16,080 bases of DNA from an uncultured Clostridium sp. (lineage in GTDB: Bacteria > Bacillota > Clostridia > Lachnospirales > Lachnospiraceae): contig CATWBR010000040.1 of NCBI GenBank assembly GCA_958349075.1, positions 1-16,080 of the forward strand. Reading direction: 5' to 3'. How positions within the stretch are numbered: position 1 is the stretch's first letter; each line of letters opens with the position of its first letter. This document shows positions 7,034 through 14,048 of the stretch, in pieces. The position numbers and the translations under genes were made by a program. The notes beneath the pieces were generated by a model. It saw only the letters and a list, made by a program, of their open reading frames with translations, was not told the DNA's origin and did not search any database.

Positions 7034-8680
7034 ATGCGCAAGGCGGATACTATTTTCATAAATGGAGTAATTTGTACGGTTGACCCTGCATTCCGGTTTG
7101 TCCAGGCTCTGGTGGTCACGGAAGGGAAAATTCTTTACTGCGGCAGCAACAGCGGGGCGCTTGAATTTCAGGGGGAAGAGACAAAAATCATCGACCTGGA
7201 GGGGAAACTGGTGCTTCCGGGAACCTTTGACGCCCATGTCCATGCGGCTTTTGCCGGGCTCAGCCTGTCACCCGGCTTTGTCAAGGTGGAGCCGGAGGAT
7301 GCACGCAGCTTAAAGGAATTAAACGAAAGAATACGGGAAAAGGCGGAAAAACTGCCGGAAGATACATGGATCATAGGCTGGGGATTTAAGACATGGCAGG
7401 TGGAGGAGTGGGCAAACGAAGGGCGGCTTCCCAACTGGAAGGATATCGAGGAGGGTTCCATGGGGCATCCCGTCATCCTGAACGACGGCGGCCTGCACAC
7501 GATGCTGGTGAGCAGACGGGCTCTGGAGCTTGCCGGTATTACGAAAGATACCGGGTTTAAGAAAGAGGAAGGCACCATGTTCCGGTTTGAGGACGGCAGC
7601 CCGACGGGGCTGTTCACCGATTTCGGGACCCAGGCGGCGGTCGGACGGGCGGCCCATCATCTTGAGGGGGATGAGATGGACGAGTGCCTGATGCGGATGC
7701 AGCGGCAAATGAACAGCTTTGGGATTACCTCCCACAACGATATCGTCGGCATAGGCGGAAATGATATGTGTTTCGGGACCTACGGCGAGGAGGCAATCCG
7801 CGGATATGAGAGGCTGAGAAGGGAAGGAAAACTGACGGCCCGAGTATTCGTCAATATTCTGGCCGGAAAGGGCGGCGTCCAGAGTTATGATACCATTTTC
7901 CAGGGACTTGCGGAGATGAAGCTGCCGGAATTCGGCGACAGGGAGTGGGTGAGGGCGGATGCCGTCAAGGTGTTCGGAGACGACGGATGGGAGAGGGATC
8001 TGCCTCCCGAAAAGAACGGATACTGCATGTTCCCGGGAGAAACGCCCGAGAAGCAGGGAGAAGAGCTTGCCAGAACACTCAAAGAACTTCACCACAGGGG
8101 CTGGCAGACGGCCACGCACCTCACCGGAGGGCGGGGAATCGACGTTGCGGTGGATGCCCTTTCGGAGGCGGAGGAGGAAGAGCCGGGCCGCGATTTGCGC
8201 CACTTTATCCTTCATGCCAGCGGTTCCAGCAGGGAGAACATTAAAAAGTGCGTGAGACATGGGATTGGCTGCGGCGCCCAGGCCGTAGGAGGTTATGAAT
8301 TTGGCGGTGAGACGGACTATAAGGTTCTTCTGGACGGAGGGATGCTGGTGGCGGAAGGCTCCGACGCACCGGCGCTCCCGATGAACTGGATGAAGGGGCT
8401 GCACTTTTTGGTGAGCAGAAAGGCGAAGGACGGAAAGGTTTACCACCCGCAGATGGCCATTGATATCCGTGAGGCCGTCAGGATGTATACGATTTATCCG
8501 GCCTGGCAAAACCATGCGGAAGACTTCTGCGGTTCTCTGGAGGTGGGAAAATGCGCCGATCTGCAGGTGCTGGAACGGAATATTTTTGAGATTCCTGCGG
8601 ATGAGATCGAACACGTGAAGGTTCTGATGACGATGTGCGGGGGGAAGATTGTGTATCAATACAGACAGCAGGAGCGGTAA
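7034..8680 (+). CDS. YtcJ-type metal-dependent amidohydrolase (amidohydrolase family 3)
   Basis: The predicted cytoplasmic hydrolase has 548 residues, the normal size for the YtcJ/NfdA group. The N-terminal beta domain (IFINGVICTVD, then GKLVLPGTFDAHVH) leads into the metal site His68/His70. Further ligands are Lys312 in VKVFGDDG (likely carbamylated), His362 (ATHLTGG), His394 (ILHAS) and Asp444 (GSDAP). The end returns to the beta domain (LEVGKCADLQVLE). Characterised relatives remove N-formyl groups or hydrolyse amide-type substrates, but the family is functionally diverse. It is the last gene of the operon, 77 bases after the phosphotriesterase-family gene, with a weak AGGAAAGG-like ribosome site before ATG 7034, and is closed by a strong terminator. 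It may perform a second hydrolytic step on the imported compound. Confidence 0.93.
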   Translation: MRKADTIFINGVICTVDPAFRFVQALVVTEGKILYCGSNSGALEFQGEETKIIDLEGKLVLPGTFDAHVHAAFAGLSLSPGFVKVEPEDARSLKELNERIREKAEKLPEDTWIIGWGFKTWQVEEWANEGRLPNWKDIEEGSMGHPVILNDGGLHTMLVSRRALELAGITKDTGFKKEEGTMFRFEDGSPTGLFTDFGTQAAVGRAAHHLEGDEMDECLMRMQRQMNSFGITSHNDIVGIGGNDMCFGTYGEEAIRGYERLRREGKLTARVFVNILAGKGGVQSYDTIFQGLAEMKLPEFGDREWVRADAVKVFGDDGWERDLPPEKNGYCMFPGETPEKQGEELARTLKELHHRGWQTATHLTGGRGIDVAVDALSEAEEEEPGRDLRHFILHASGSSRENIKKCVRHGIGCGAQAVGGYEFGGETDYKVLLDGGMLVAEGSDAPALPMNWMKGLHFLVSRKAKDGKVYHPQMAIDIREAVRMYTIYPAWQNHAEDFCGSLEVGKCADLQVLERNIFEIPADEIEHVKVLMTMCGGKIVYQYRQQER

Positions 8681-8687
8681 AGGGATC

Positions 8688-8724
8688 AAAATTCCCGGGG
8701 AGCAAAAGTTCCCCGGGAATTTTT
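8688..8724 (+). terminator. Intrinsic terminator of the importer/hydrolase operon, probably bidirectional
   Basis: A perfect 14-bp stem pairs AAAATTCCCGGGGA (8688-8701) with its complement (8710-8723) around an 8-base loop, followed by a further T. The stem is G+C-rich toward the loop and A/T at its base, so it gives a U-run on both strands. It lies eight bases after the amidohydrolase stop and 52 bases beyond the stop of the convergent SLC13 gene, so it can end both units. Confidence 0.9.
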
Positions 8725-8735
8725 CTGTTGAGTGG

Positions 8736-8768
8736 CAATGAAAAGTTCGCGAAGCGTGCTTTTCATTG
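8736..8768 (-). terminator. Second hairpin just downstream of the SLC13-family gene
   Basis: CAATGAAAAG (8736-8745) pairs perfectly with CTTTTCATTG (8759-8768) over a 13-base loop that can itself form CGC-GAA-GCG. It begins seven bases beyond the stop codon of the - strand transporter gene. No good U-run follows on the - strand, so it is probably a 3'-end stabilising hairpin working with the terminator at 8688-8724. Confidence 0.5.
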
Positions 8769-8775
8769 TTGCTTA

Positions 8776-10218
8776 TTAAAGCAGGGCCGCCGCGATAGGA
8801 TATCCGACGAATGCCAGTACCAGAATACTGATTGCCGCAATCAGGCCTCCGTATTTGAACATGACCTTTACATCCACCCAGCCGGTTCCGGCGACAACGG
8901 CCATCGGCATCGTGGACGGCGGTGTTGCAAAGGCATAAGATGCGGCCGCCGCGATGACGGATGCCAGGGCAACCATGTTGATATTTCCCATGGCCATGGC
9001 AATCGGCGCGGAAATGGTATAAAATACCGTAGCGCAGACCGTATTGGAAGAAAAGTTCGTTGCAATGACGCAGAGTGATGCAATGGCAAGAATAAACACA
9101 CTCTGGTTCATTCCTGAAACAAGGGGCGTAACCGTCTGAATCAGGAAATCCGAAATGCCCACCTTGTCAAGCACCAAAGCTCCGCTGAGCACCAGAACCG
9201 CCGAGTTGAATATCAGGGCGCTCCACGGCACACCGTGGGTTGCGGCATCCTTATAGTCCATAATGGGTTTGCCGTCCACCTCCAGCACGCACAGGATAAT
9301 AATGGCGATGAGCACAGGAACCGCATTGCCGAGTCCGGCCAGATATCCGCCGACCGCCGGCGCAATATCCTTCAGGAACCCCTGCAGGATCCATATGACG
9401 ATTACCGCTGCAAATAAACCGGAGGATATTTTTTCCTGTTTGCTCATAGGTTTCAGCCCGTCCCGCATCTTTCCCGCATCGTAGGCGGCAAGCCGGCTTA
9501 AGTCGGGCCGGTAGAGAAGGCGGTATACCAGAATCAGGGCGGCGAAAATCAGGACGCCGCTGGCAATACCAAAGGCACTGTAGGACATGATATTAACATC
9601 CAGCCCGGTCTGCTCCCTGAGAAGCTGGATTGGAATCAGGACGATCGCATGACCGAGCGGTGTGTTTGCCGAACCGATTCCCACGGCAATACCGAGTCCG
9701 AGCACCAGCATCTGAGGAAAACGGTCCCCCTTCCTGTAGTCGAGTTCCTTAAAGATCTGCTCTGCAATGGGAAGGAAGATAAGGAGCGCCGCAGTCTGCG
9801 ACATAAAGGAGGCCATAAACATCGCCCCGAACAGGAACATGATTACAAACATCCACGGGCTCTTTCCGGCCAGTTTGTTGGTAAAAAACCAGATAGCCAT
9901 GCGCCGGGAAAAACCCACCTGAGACAGGACATGGCTCATCATGAAAAACACCAGCAAAAATGCGATAGTCGCATTGCCGAAGCCGCTTTTAAAGATGTCG
10001 GCAGGTTTCATAATCTGGAATACCGCCAGAACCGCCATGCAGAGAAAACTGGGCCAGTCGGTGCCCACAAAGTTCCACATCAGCATAATTCCAATAAAAA
10101 TACCGATAACCTGCATACTGTCCGCGGTCAGACCGGCCGGAGCCGGGATGAACCGGAATAAAAGGATGAATGCCGAGGCAATCAGAGCCATCACTGTTTT
10201 TGTTTTTGTCTTATTCAT
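8776..10218 (-). CDS. SLC13/DASS-family anion transporter (di-/tricarboxylate-type)
   Basis: This is an integral membrane carrier of 480 residues with about 11-13 hydrophobic segments. The family (DASS/SLC13) usually imports di- or tricarboxylates, or sulfate, with Na+. Two inverted halves are visible: the first substrate/cation loop is Ser140-Gln141-Thr142 and the second is Ser391-Asn392-Thr393. A TPPSTMP segment (432-438) follows the latter, as in the family. The first motif is SQT rather than the common SNT, so cation or substrate handling may differ. The ATG is preceded by GGAGAAG (10226-10232 on the complement). It lies 22 bases after the FAD oxidoreductase gene and is surely co-transcribed with it, suggesting it imports or exchanges the oxidoreductase's substrate or product. 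It may have fewer helices than estimated by eye. Confidence 0.88.
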   Translation of the reverse strand: MNKTKTKTVMALIASAFILLFRFIPAPAGLTADSMQVIGIFIGIMLMWNFVGTDWPSFLCMAVLAVFQIMKPADIFKSGFGNATIAFLLVFFMMSHVLSQVGFSRRMAIWFFTNKLAGKSPWMFVIMFLFGAMFMASFMSQTAALLIFLPIAEQIFKELDYRKGDRFPQMLVLGLGIAVGIGSANTPLGHAIVLIPIQLLREQTGLDVNIMSYSAFGIASGVLIFAALILVYRLLYRPDLSRLAAYDAGKMRDGLKPMSKQEKISSGLFAAVIVIWILQGFLKDIAPAVGGYLAGLGNAVPVLIAIIILCVLEVDGKPIMDYKDAATHGVPWSALIFNSAVLVLSGALVLDKVGISDFLIQTVTPLVSGMNQSVFILAIASLCVIATNFSSNTVCATVFYTISAPIAMAMGNINMVALASVIAAAASYAFATPPSTMPMAVVAGTGWVDVKVMFKYGGLIAAISILVLAFVGYPIAAALL

Positions 10219-10240
10219 TTGTCATCTTCTCCATTTTTTG

Positions 10241-11509
10241 TTAATCTTCATATTTCCGGGCGAGATACTGCCGCAGTTCGTCTGCAGGTATTTCATCCAG
10301 TTTATATCCGTTCCGCTTTGCGAGCGCTGCCGCATAGCCGGCGGATTCCCCCACATTCATCATGATCGGCATGACACGGACCGCCCCAAAGGCCCCGTCA
10401 TCCGCACACAGGCATTTCCCCGCCGCCATGGTGCGGTGGAGCCCTTTCGGCAGCAGGCTCCGAAGCGGTATATGATATACGCCCGGCAGCATTTTCCAGA
10501 TTACGGTTCCGGTAGCGGGATCGTGAAAATCCATTGGATAGCAGCCGCAGGCAATGGAATCATCAAATTGCCTCATGGATTCCAGATCCTTAAGGGTCAG
10601 CCTGTACTGTCCGCAGATGCGCCGCGCATCCCTTACACCCATCACCGTGGAAATACCGGACAGGTAAATCTGCTCCATACCGGGAATACGGCTGCGCATA
10701 AATTGAAGCACCGGTAAAATCTGTGCCCGGGCTTCCACCATCCCGCGGGAGCTGTCACAGATATCTTCGCTGTCGCAGCGGACTCTGGTGACATTGACAC
10801 TGGCATCTCCGGTTCCCGGGACAGGAGTGACGGCCAGAATACCGCCCTTAAGAACCCCGGATTCGCGCCCCTCGCGGATCAGTTCTCCCATTTGTCCGCT
10901 GCACAGAAACGGTTTCAACCGGGCTGTGTCGATATTCGAAACCCGGAACATCAGGGTGGCAATCATACGGTTTTCGTCCCTCACCCCAACCGTTTCCGAG
11001 CCAAGGGCTTGTACGAGAGAGGCATTTCCCGTGGCATCGATCAGATAGCGGCCCGTCAGGCCTAAGGTCTGGGATTCACCCCTCATCCTGAGCTCACAAA
11101 TGCTCTCTTCTTCCCTTGCCGAGATAAGTTCGGCGCCGTAAAAAAGTGAAACACCGGCCTCCACCGCCAGATCCTCCAAAAGCAGTTTCAGCATTTCCGG
11201 GTTATAGCGCAGGCGGTCGATTTTCACATTCTTATCGGATGACATGGGGACCGCATAATGATACTGCGCATATCCGTTCTGGATCATGCTTTCAAAGACT
11301 TCCCGTTCGATCCCACGGTACAGCGGTTTTCCCTGAAAGCCGGCCGCATTCATTTCCGTCAGCCCGGAGCCGACTGCAGTGCCTCCAAGACACGTACCGC
11401 GTTCCACCACGGCAACCCTCATTCCTTCCCTGGCGGCAGCCAGTGCACTGAATGTTCCGGCAGTTCCTCCCCCGGCCACAATCAGATCATATGGTTCCCT
11501 GATTTGCAT
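10241..11509 (-). CDS. FAD-dependent oxidoreductase (FAD_oxidored family)
   Basis: This soluble flavoprotein has 422 residues. The N-terminus is a textbook FAD Rossmann fold: GGGTAG (13-18), then Glu36 in VVERG to bind ribose, then CLGGTAVG (40-47). A second FAD contact is LIDATGNA (156-163). The middle has the GCYPMDFHDP segment (322-331), characteristic of this family. The C-terminal IPLRSLLPKG and AAGKCLCADDGAFGAVRVMP segments complete the FAD site. The substrate is unknown; relatives are often annotated only as FAD-dependent oxidoreductases. The start at 11509 is preceded by AAGGAGGT (11521-11528 on the complement). The downstream gene is an SLC13 transporter and the divergent gene is a LysR regulator, a layout typical of an inducible catabolic step on an organic acid. 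Confidence 0.9.
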   Translation of the reverse strand: MQIREPYDLIVAGGGTAGTFSALAAAREGMRVAVVERGTCLGGTAVGSGLTEMNAAGFQGKPLYRGIEREVFESMIQNGYAQYHYAVPMSSDKNVKIDRLRYNPEMLKLLLEDLAVEAGVSLFYGAELISAREEESICELRMRGESQTLGLTGRYLIDATGNASLVQALGSETVGVRDENRMIATLMFRVSNIDTARLKPFLCSGQMGELIREGRESGVLKGGILAVTPVPGTGDASVNVTRVRCDSEDICDSSRGMVEARAQILPVLQFMRSRIPGMEQIYLSGISTVMGVRDARRICGQYRLTLKDLESMRQFDDSIACGCYPMDFHDPATGTVIWKMLPGVYHIPLRSLLPKGLHRTMAAGKCLCADDGAFGAVRVMPIMMNVGESAGYAAALAKRNGYKLDEIPADELRQYLARKYED

Positions 11510-11594
11510 AAATATTAAGTACCTCCTTCTGTCGTTTCTCCCTTCATTTAAACAGATAGTAACCGGGAAATCAATTTCGATTCGGAAACATAAG

Positions 11595-11653
11595 ATTCCA
11601 AAAAAGAAACAATTATAATTCTTGGAATTTCTACAAAAATTCTTTTGAATTTT
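11595..11653. promoter_or_regulatory. Cluster of AT-rich inverted repeats in the divergent region, candidate LysR operator
   Basis: Three nested or adjacent dyads lie here: ATTCCAA (11595-11601) with TTGGAAT (11622-11628); AATTC-TTG-GAATT (11617-11629); and AAAATTC-TTTT-GAATTTT (11636-11653). A TATAAT on the - strand (11617-11612) falls inside the cluster and could be the -10 of the FAD oxidoreductase gene; its -35 is poor, as expected for an activated promoter. The repeats share ATTC...GAAT half-sites but do not fit the classical T-N11-A LysR box exactly. Assignment to the LysR protein is by position. Confidence 0.5.
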
Positions 11654-11665
11654 CAGATTTTACAG

Positions 11666-11695
11666 TTGAAACTTCGTTTTTTATCGTGCTATAAT
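11666..11695 (+). promoter_or_regulatory. Sigma-A promoter of the lysR-type gene
   Basis: TTGAAA (11666-11671) is followed after 18 bases by a consensus TATAAT (11690-11695), with an extended TGC before the -10. Transcription should begin near 11702, leaving a leader of about 40 bases. The candidate operator dyads end 12 bases upstream of the -35, consistent with autoregulation. Confidence 0.8.
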
Positions 11696-11743
11696 AAAAA
11701 AACGATATTTGTACAGCCCGAGTTTTTATGAGAGGTGATAGCG

Positions 11744-12703
11744 ATGGAGATATTCCAGCTTCAATGTTTTATTATAGTAGTGGAACTGAAAAGTTTTTCT
11801 GATGCGGCCTACGAGGTTTCCATATCCCAGTCCTCTTTATCCAAGCACATCAGCAAGTTAGAGGATGAATTGAATGTCCGGCTTTTTGACAGGAGCAAGC
11901 GTTCCGCCACATTGACATCCGTGGGGAGCGAATTTCTTGTCCATGCCAGGAAGCTCTTGCGGGATTATGAGGAAATGACCGATTCGATCCGGCGTTTTTC
12001 CAACTCGGATCATCTTTTAATCGGGAGTGTCGACCATATGGGACGGGTCGGAGTCACCATCCCCATTGCCTCCTTTCTAAGCAGGACGACGGACAGCCGC
12101 TGTTCTATCGAGATGAAAAAGGGCAACACACTGGAGCTTATGAATCAGCTTATGGGAAAGAAGATAGATATGGCATTCATAGCGCATCTTGTCTCGCCCA
12201 TAACCGGGACCTCCAACATTGACGCCTATCAGTTGGAACCATATCATCTCTATACCCTTGTTAAGGATGAATACCATGCGATTGTCAGCAAAAACCACCG
12301 ATTTGCGGGACGGAGCAAAATCCCGTGGGAGGAGCTTGCCTCCGAAAAACTGATTCTGCTGGATAAAACATACAGCTTAAGTACGATGATCCGGGATTCT
12401 TTCCGGCATAAGACCCTGCCGCTGACCATTGCCTTTGAATGTGATCAGGTGGATACGCTTCTCAGCATGGTGGAAAAGGGCTTCGGGGTTGCGATCCTTT
12501 CCAGCCGGATTGCCGACAGCCGTTATCAGGTGGTTCCCGTTCCGATGGAAGAGCCCATTACCCGCAATACCGTTCTGATTGTCCCAAAAGAACTGGAGGA
12601 AGGCCGCAGGACGGCCCGGGAATTTGTGAACCATATTCTGGACTATTATGAAGATTATCCCCCGCTGCAACGAGGGTTACCGCTAATTAACAACGAAAAA
12701 TGA
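11744..12703 (+). CDS. LysR-type transcriptional regulator
   Basis: This is a DNA-binding regulator of 319 residues, standard LysR length. The N-terminal winged helix-turn-helix covers about 1-60: FSDAAYEVSISQSSLSKHISKLEDEL has the typical recognition helix (29-43), followed by LFDRSKRSATLTSVG. The C-terminal portion (about 90-300) is the effector-binding domain, with an FGVAILSS segment near 245 typical of the family. An in-frame GTG at 11735 lies inside the ribosome site AGAGGTGA (11731-11738), so ATG 11744 is preferred. It is divergent from the FAD oxidoreductase/SLC13 pair, which it most likely controls in response to the transported compound. The acetyltransferase gene follows 22 bases later in the same transcript. 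Confidence 0.93.
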   Translation: MEIFQLQCFIIVVELKSFSDAAYEVSISQSSLSKHISKLEDELNVRLFDRSKRSATLTSVGSEFLVHARKLLRDYEEMTDSIRRFSNSDHLLIGSVDHMGRVGVTIPIASFLSRTTDSRCSIEMKKGNTLELMNQLMGKKIDMAFIAHLVSPITGTSNIDAYQLEPYHLYTLVKDEYHAIVSKNHRFAGRSKIPWEELASEKLILLDKTYSLSTMIRDSFRHKTLPLTIAFECDQVDTLLSMVEKGFGVAILSSRIADSRYQVVPVPMEEPITRNTVLIVPKELEEGRRTAREFVNHILDYYEDYPPLQRGLPLINNEK

Positions 12704-12725
12704 TACAAAAGAAGGAGGATATTTT

Positions 12726-13373
12726 ATGAGTTACAGGTATCTGGATATGGATTCCTATAAAAGGAAAAGCCATTTTGAGTATTTTAACGGTCTTGGGTTT
12801 CCTTATATGGGAACAACCGTTAATGTCGACATTACAGATTTTGCCGGGGCGGTAAAACAGAAAAAACTCCCCTTCTTTCTTACATTCTGCTACTGCATAG
12901 CGAGAGCGGCCAACAGCGTACCCGAATTCCGGCAGCGGATTCGCGGCAATCGGATTATCGAATTCGACAACTGCAGAACATCCCACACGGTAGCGCTGGA
13001 CGACGGGACATACTGTTACTGTACACTCGACAGCAGCATGGCGTTTGAGGCTTATCTTCCTGCTGCAATCCGGGCACAGGAGACGGCCAGGATGCAGAAC
13101 AGCATTGAGGAGGAAAAAGAAGATACGGATGAACTTTTTTTTATCTCAACACTGCCGTGGTTTCCGTTTACTGCCCTTATCCAGCCGGTTCCCATGCCTG
13201 CGGACAGCAATCCCAGGATTACATGGGGAAAATACTTTGAGGACGGCGGAAAGTACCTGGTTCCCGTATCGGTCCTGTGTCATCACGGATTGGTGGACGG
13301 CGCGCATCTGGCTTCGTTTTATCGGGCGCTTGACGGGCAGACTGCACTGTTTGCAAGGCAGAATTCTGATTGA
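12726..13373 (+). CDS. Chloramphenicol acetyltransferase-like O-acetyltransferase (CatA family fold)
   Basis: The product has 215 residues, the length of classical trimeric CAT enzymes, which move acetyl from acetyl-CoA to a hydroxyl. Family landmarks are present: the basic/aromatic N-terminus YKRKSHFEYF (11-20), TVNVDIT (31-37), Ser141 in ISTLPW (matching the oxyanion-stabilising serine), and the catalytic motif His186-His187-x3-Asp191-Gly192 (HHGLVDG), in which His187 is the predicted general base. The DGFH of resistance enzymes is DGAH here, and the middle of the protein diverges from resistance enzymes I know. Chloramphenicol activity is thus possible but unproven. There is no attenuator leader like that of inducible cat genes; the gene is read from the lysR transcript with a strong AAGGAGG (12712-12718). 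Its stop codon lies inside the marR promoter. Confidence 0.85.
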   Translation: MSYRYLDMDSYKRKSHFEYFNGLGFPYMGTTVNVDITDFAGAVKQKKLPFFLTFCYCIARAANSVPEFRQRIRGNRIIEFDNCRTSHTVALDDGTYCYCTLDSSMAFEAYLPAAIRAQETARMQNSIEEEKEDTDELFFISTLPWFPFTALIQPVPMPADSNPRITWGKYFEDGGKYLVPVSVLCHHGLVDGAHLASFYRALDGQTALFARQNSD

Positions 13374-13398
13374 CATTTACAGGGGCCGGGCATAAAAT
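13370..13398 (+). promoter_or_regulatory. Sigma-A promoter of the marR gene, overlapping the acetyltransferase stop codon
   Basis: TTGACA (13370-13375) is the exact -35 consensus, followed after 17 bases by TAAAAT (13393-13398). The TGA stop codon of the upstream gene (13371-13373) is part of the -35 box. Transcription should start near 13405, leaving a leader of about 80 bases before marR. Confidence 0.8.
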
Positions 13399-13413
13399 AA
13401 GGATGGAATATAA

Positions 13414-13427
13414 GTTAGCTGTCTAAC
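13414..13427. promoter_or_regulatory. Palindromic operator just downstream of the marR start site
   Basis: GTTAG (13414-13418) and CTAAC (13423-13427) are perfect inverted arms around CTGT. The site lies about 10-20 bases beyond the predicted transcription start, where a bound repressor would block the promoter. TTAG/CTAA dyads are typical MarR-family operators, so autorepression by the MarR protein is the natural reading. Confidence 0.65.
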
Positions 13428-13486
13428 AATATGAATGGTACGGTCCATGAAGTCCCAGCTACCGGAAATGTGAGGAGAAGAATAAG

Positions 13487-13915
13487 ATGAAAATGTCGTT
13501 TTATATGCTGCTGTACCGGGCCTTTCATGCCCAGCGCAAATGCTTAAGGCCCTTTATGGCGGAGATCGGCCTGGCCTCGGGGCAGCCGAAGGTGCTGCTT
13601 TATCTGGCGGAGCATGAAGGATGTATGCAGAAGGACGTGGCGGAGCACTGTGATATTGAACCGGCAACGACAAGCCGTGTGCTGGACACGCTGGAGAAGA
13701 ACGGTTTTATTGTCAGGAAAACGATGGAAGGAAACCGCCGGGCAGGCAGTCTTCTTATCACGCAGAAGGGTCTTGAGGCCTCGCATAAATGGGAGGAGCG
13801 CTGCCGTGAGGTCGAAGCATCGATGCTGACCGGTTTTACGGAGGAGGAGACGGCTCAGTTTACTAATTTCCTCAGCAGGGCTTATAAGAATATGAGCGGA
13901 AAAGAAGCAAGGTAA
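13487..13915 (+). CDS. MarR-family transcriptional regulator
   Basis: This is a small dimeric winged helix-turn-helix regulator of 142 residues, normal for MarR. An N-terminal helix leads to the DNA-binding core: LASGQPKVLLYLAEHEGCMQKDVAEHCDIEPATTSRVLDTLEKNGFIVRK spans about 29-78 and includes the recognition helix, with the wing containing NRRAGS (residues 83-88). The C-terminal helix completes the dimer interface. The ATG at 13487 follows GAGGAG (13472-13477). It has its own promoter and a palindromic operator, suggesting autorepression relieved by a small ligand. No other gene follows it on the strand; it is convergent with the ene-reductase gene, so any further target is either the ene-reductase, the acetyltransferase unit or a distant gene. 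Confidence 0.93.
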   Translation: MKMSFYMLLYRAFHAQRKCLRPFMAEIGLASGQPKVLLYLAEHEGCMQKDVAEHCDIEPATTSRVLDTLEKNGFIVRKTMEGNRRAGSLLITQKGLEASHKWEERCREVEASMLTGFTEEETAQFTNFLSRAYKNMSGKEAR

Positions 13916-13938
13916 ACAACAGAAAAAGTAATATAAAG

Positions 13939-13999
13939 AAGCGGCATGATCCCGGAAGCACAATTTGAAATTGTGTTCTGTAAGGATCATGCCGCTTTT
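13939..13999. terminator. Long hairpin terminator between convergent marR and ene-reductase genes
   Basis: AAGCGGCATGATCC (13939-13952) pairs perfectly with 13984-13997 as a 14-bp outer stem. Inside it CACAATTT pairs with AAATTGTG around a single G (13960-13976), forming an extended cruciform-like hairpin. TTTT (13996-13999) follows on the + strand, giving a terminator for marR; the - strand run (TTCTTT) is weaker, for the ene-reductase gene, whose stop lies 50 bases away. Confidence 0.8.
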
Positions 14000-14048
14000 C
14001 CGTATCATAGGAAAATGGTCTGTGATACAAGACTGCCGGCGCGGTGAT

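Noticed and set aside
7319..8689. 456-codon open frame on the - strand opposite the YtcJ-type gene
   Set aside because: It is antisense to a gene with full metal-site motifs; the protein has no recognisable fold, is rich in His/Pro/Arg as expected of a mirror frame, and its start lies within the terminator region.
8635..9078. 147-codon + strand frame from the end of the amidohydrolase gene into the SLC13 gene
   Set aside because: It would cross a strong intrinsic terminator and is antisense to a clear transporter gene.
9941..10717. 258-codon open frame on the + strand across the SLC13/FAD oxidoreductase junction
   Set aside because: It is the complement of two well-supported genes and of their 22-base gap, with no ribosome site or family motif.
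13939..13999. Possible transposon end or attachment site suggested by the long palindrome
   Set aside because: Its position between convergent stop codons and the following T-run fit a terminator; there is no second copy, target duplication or recombinase gene.
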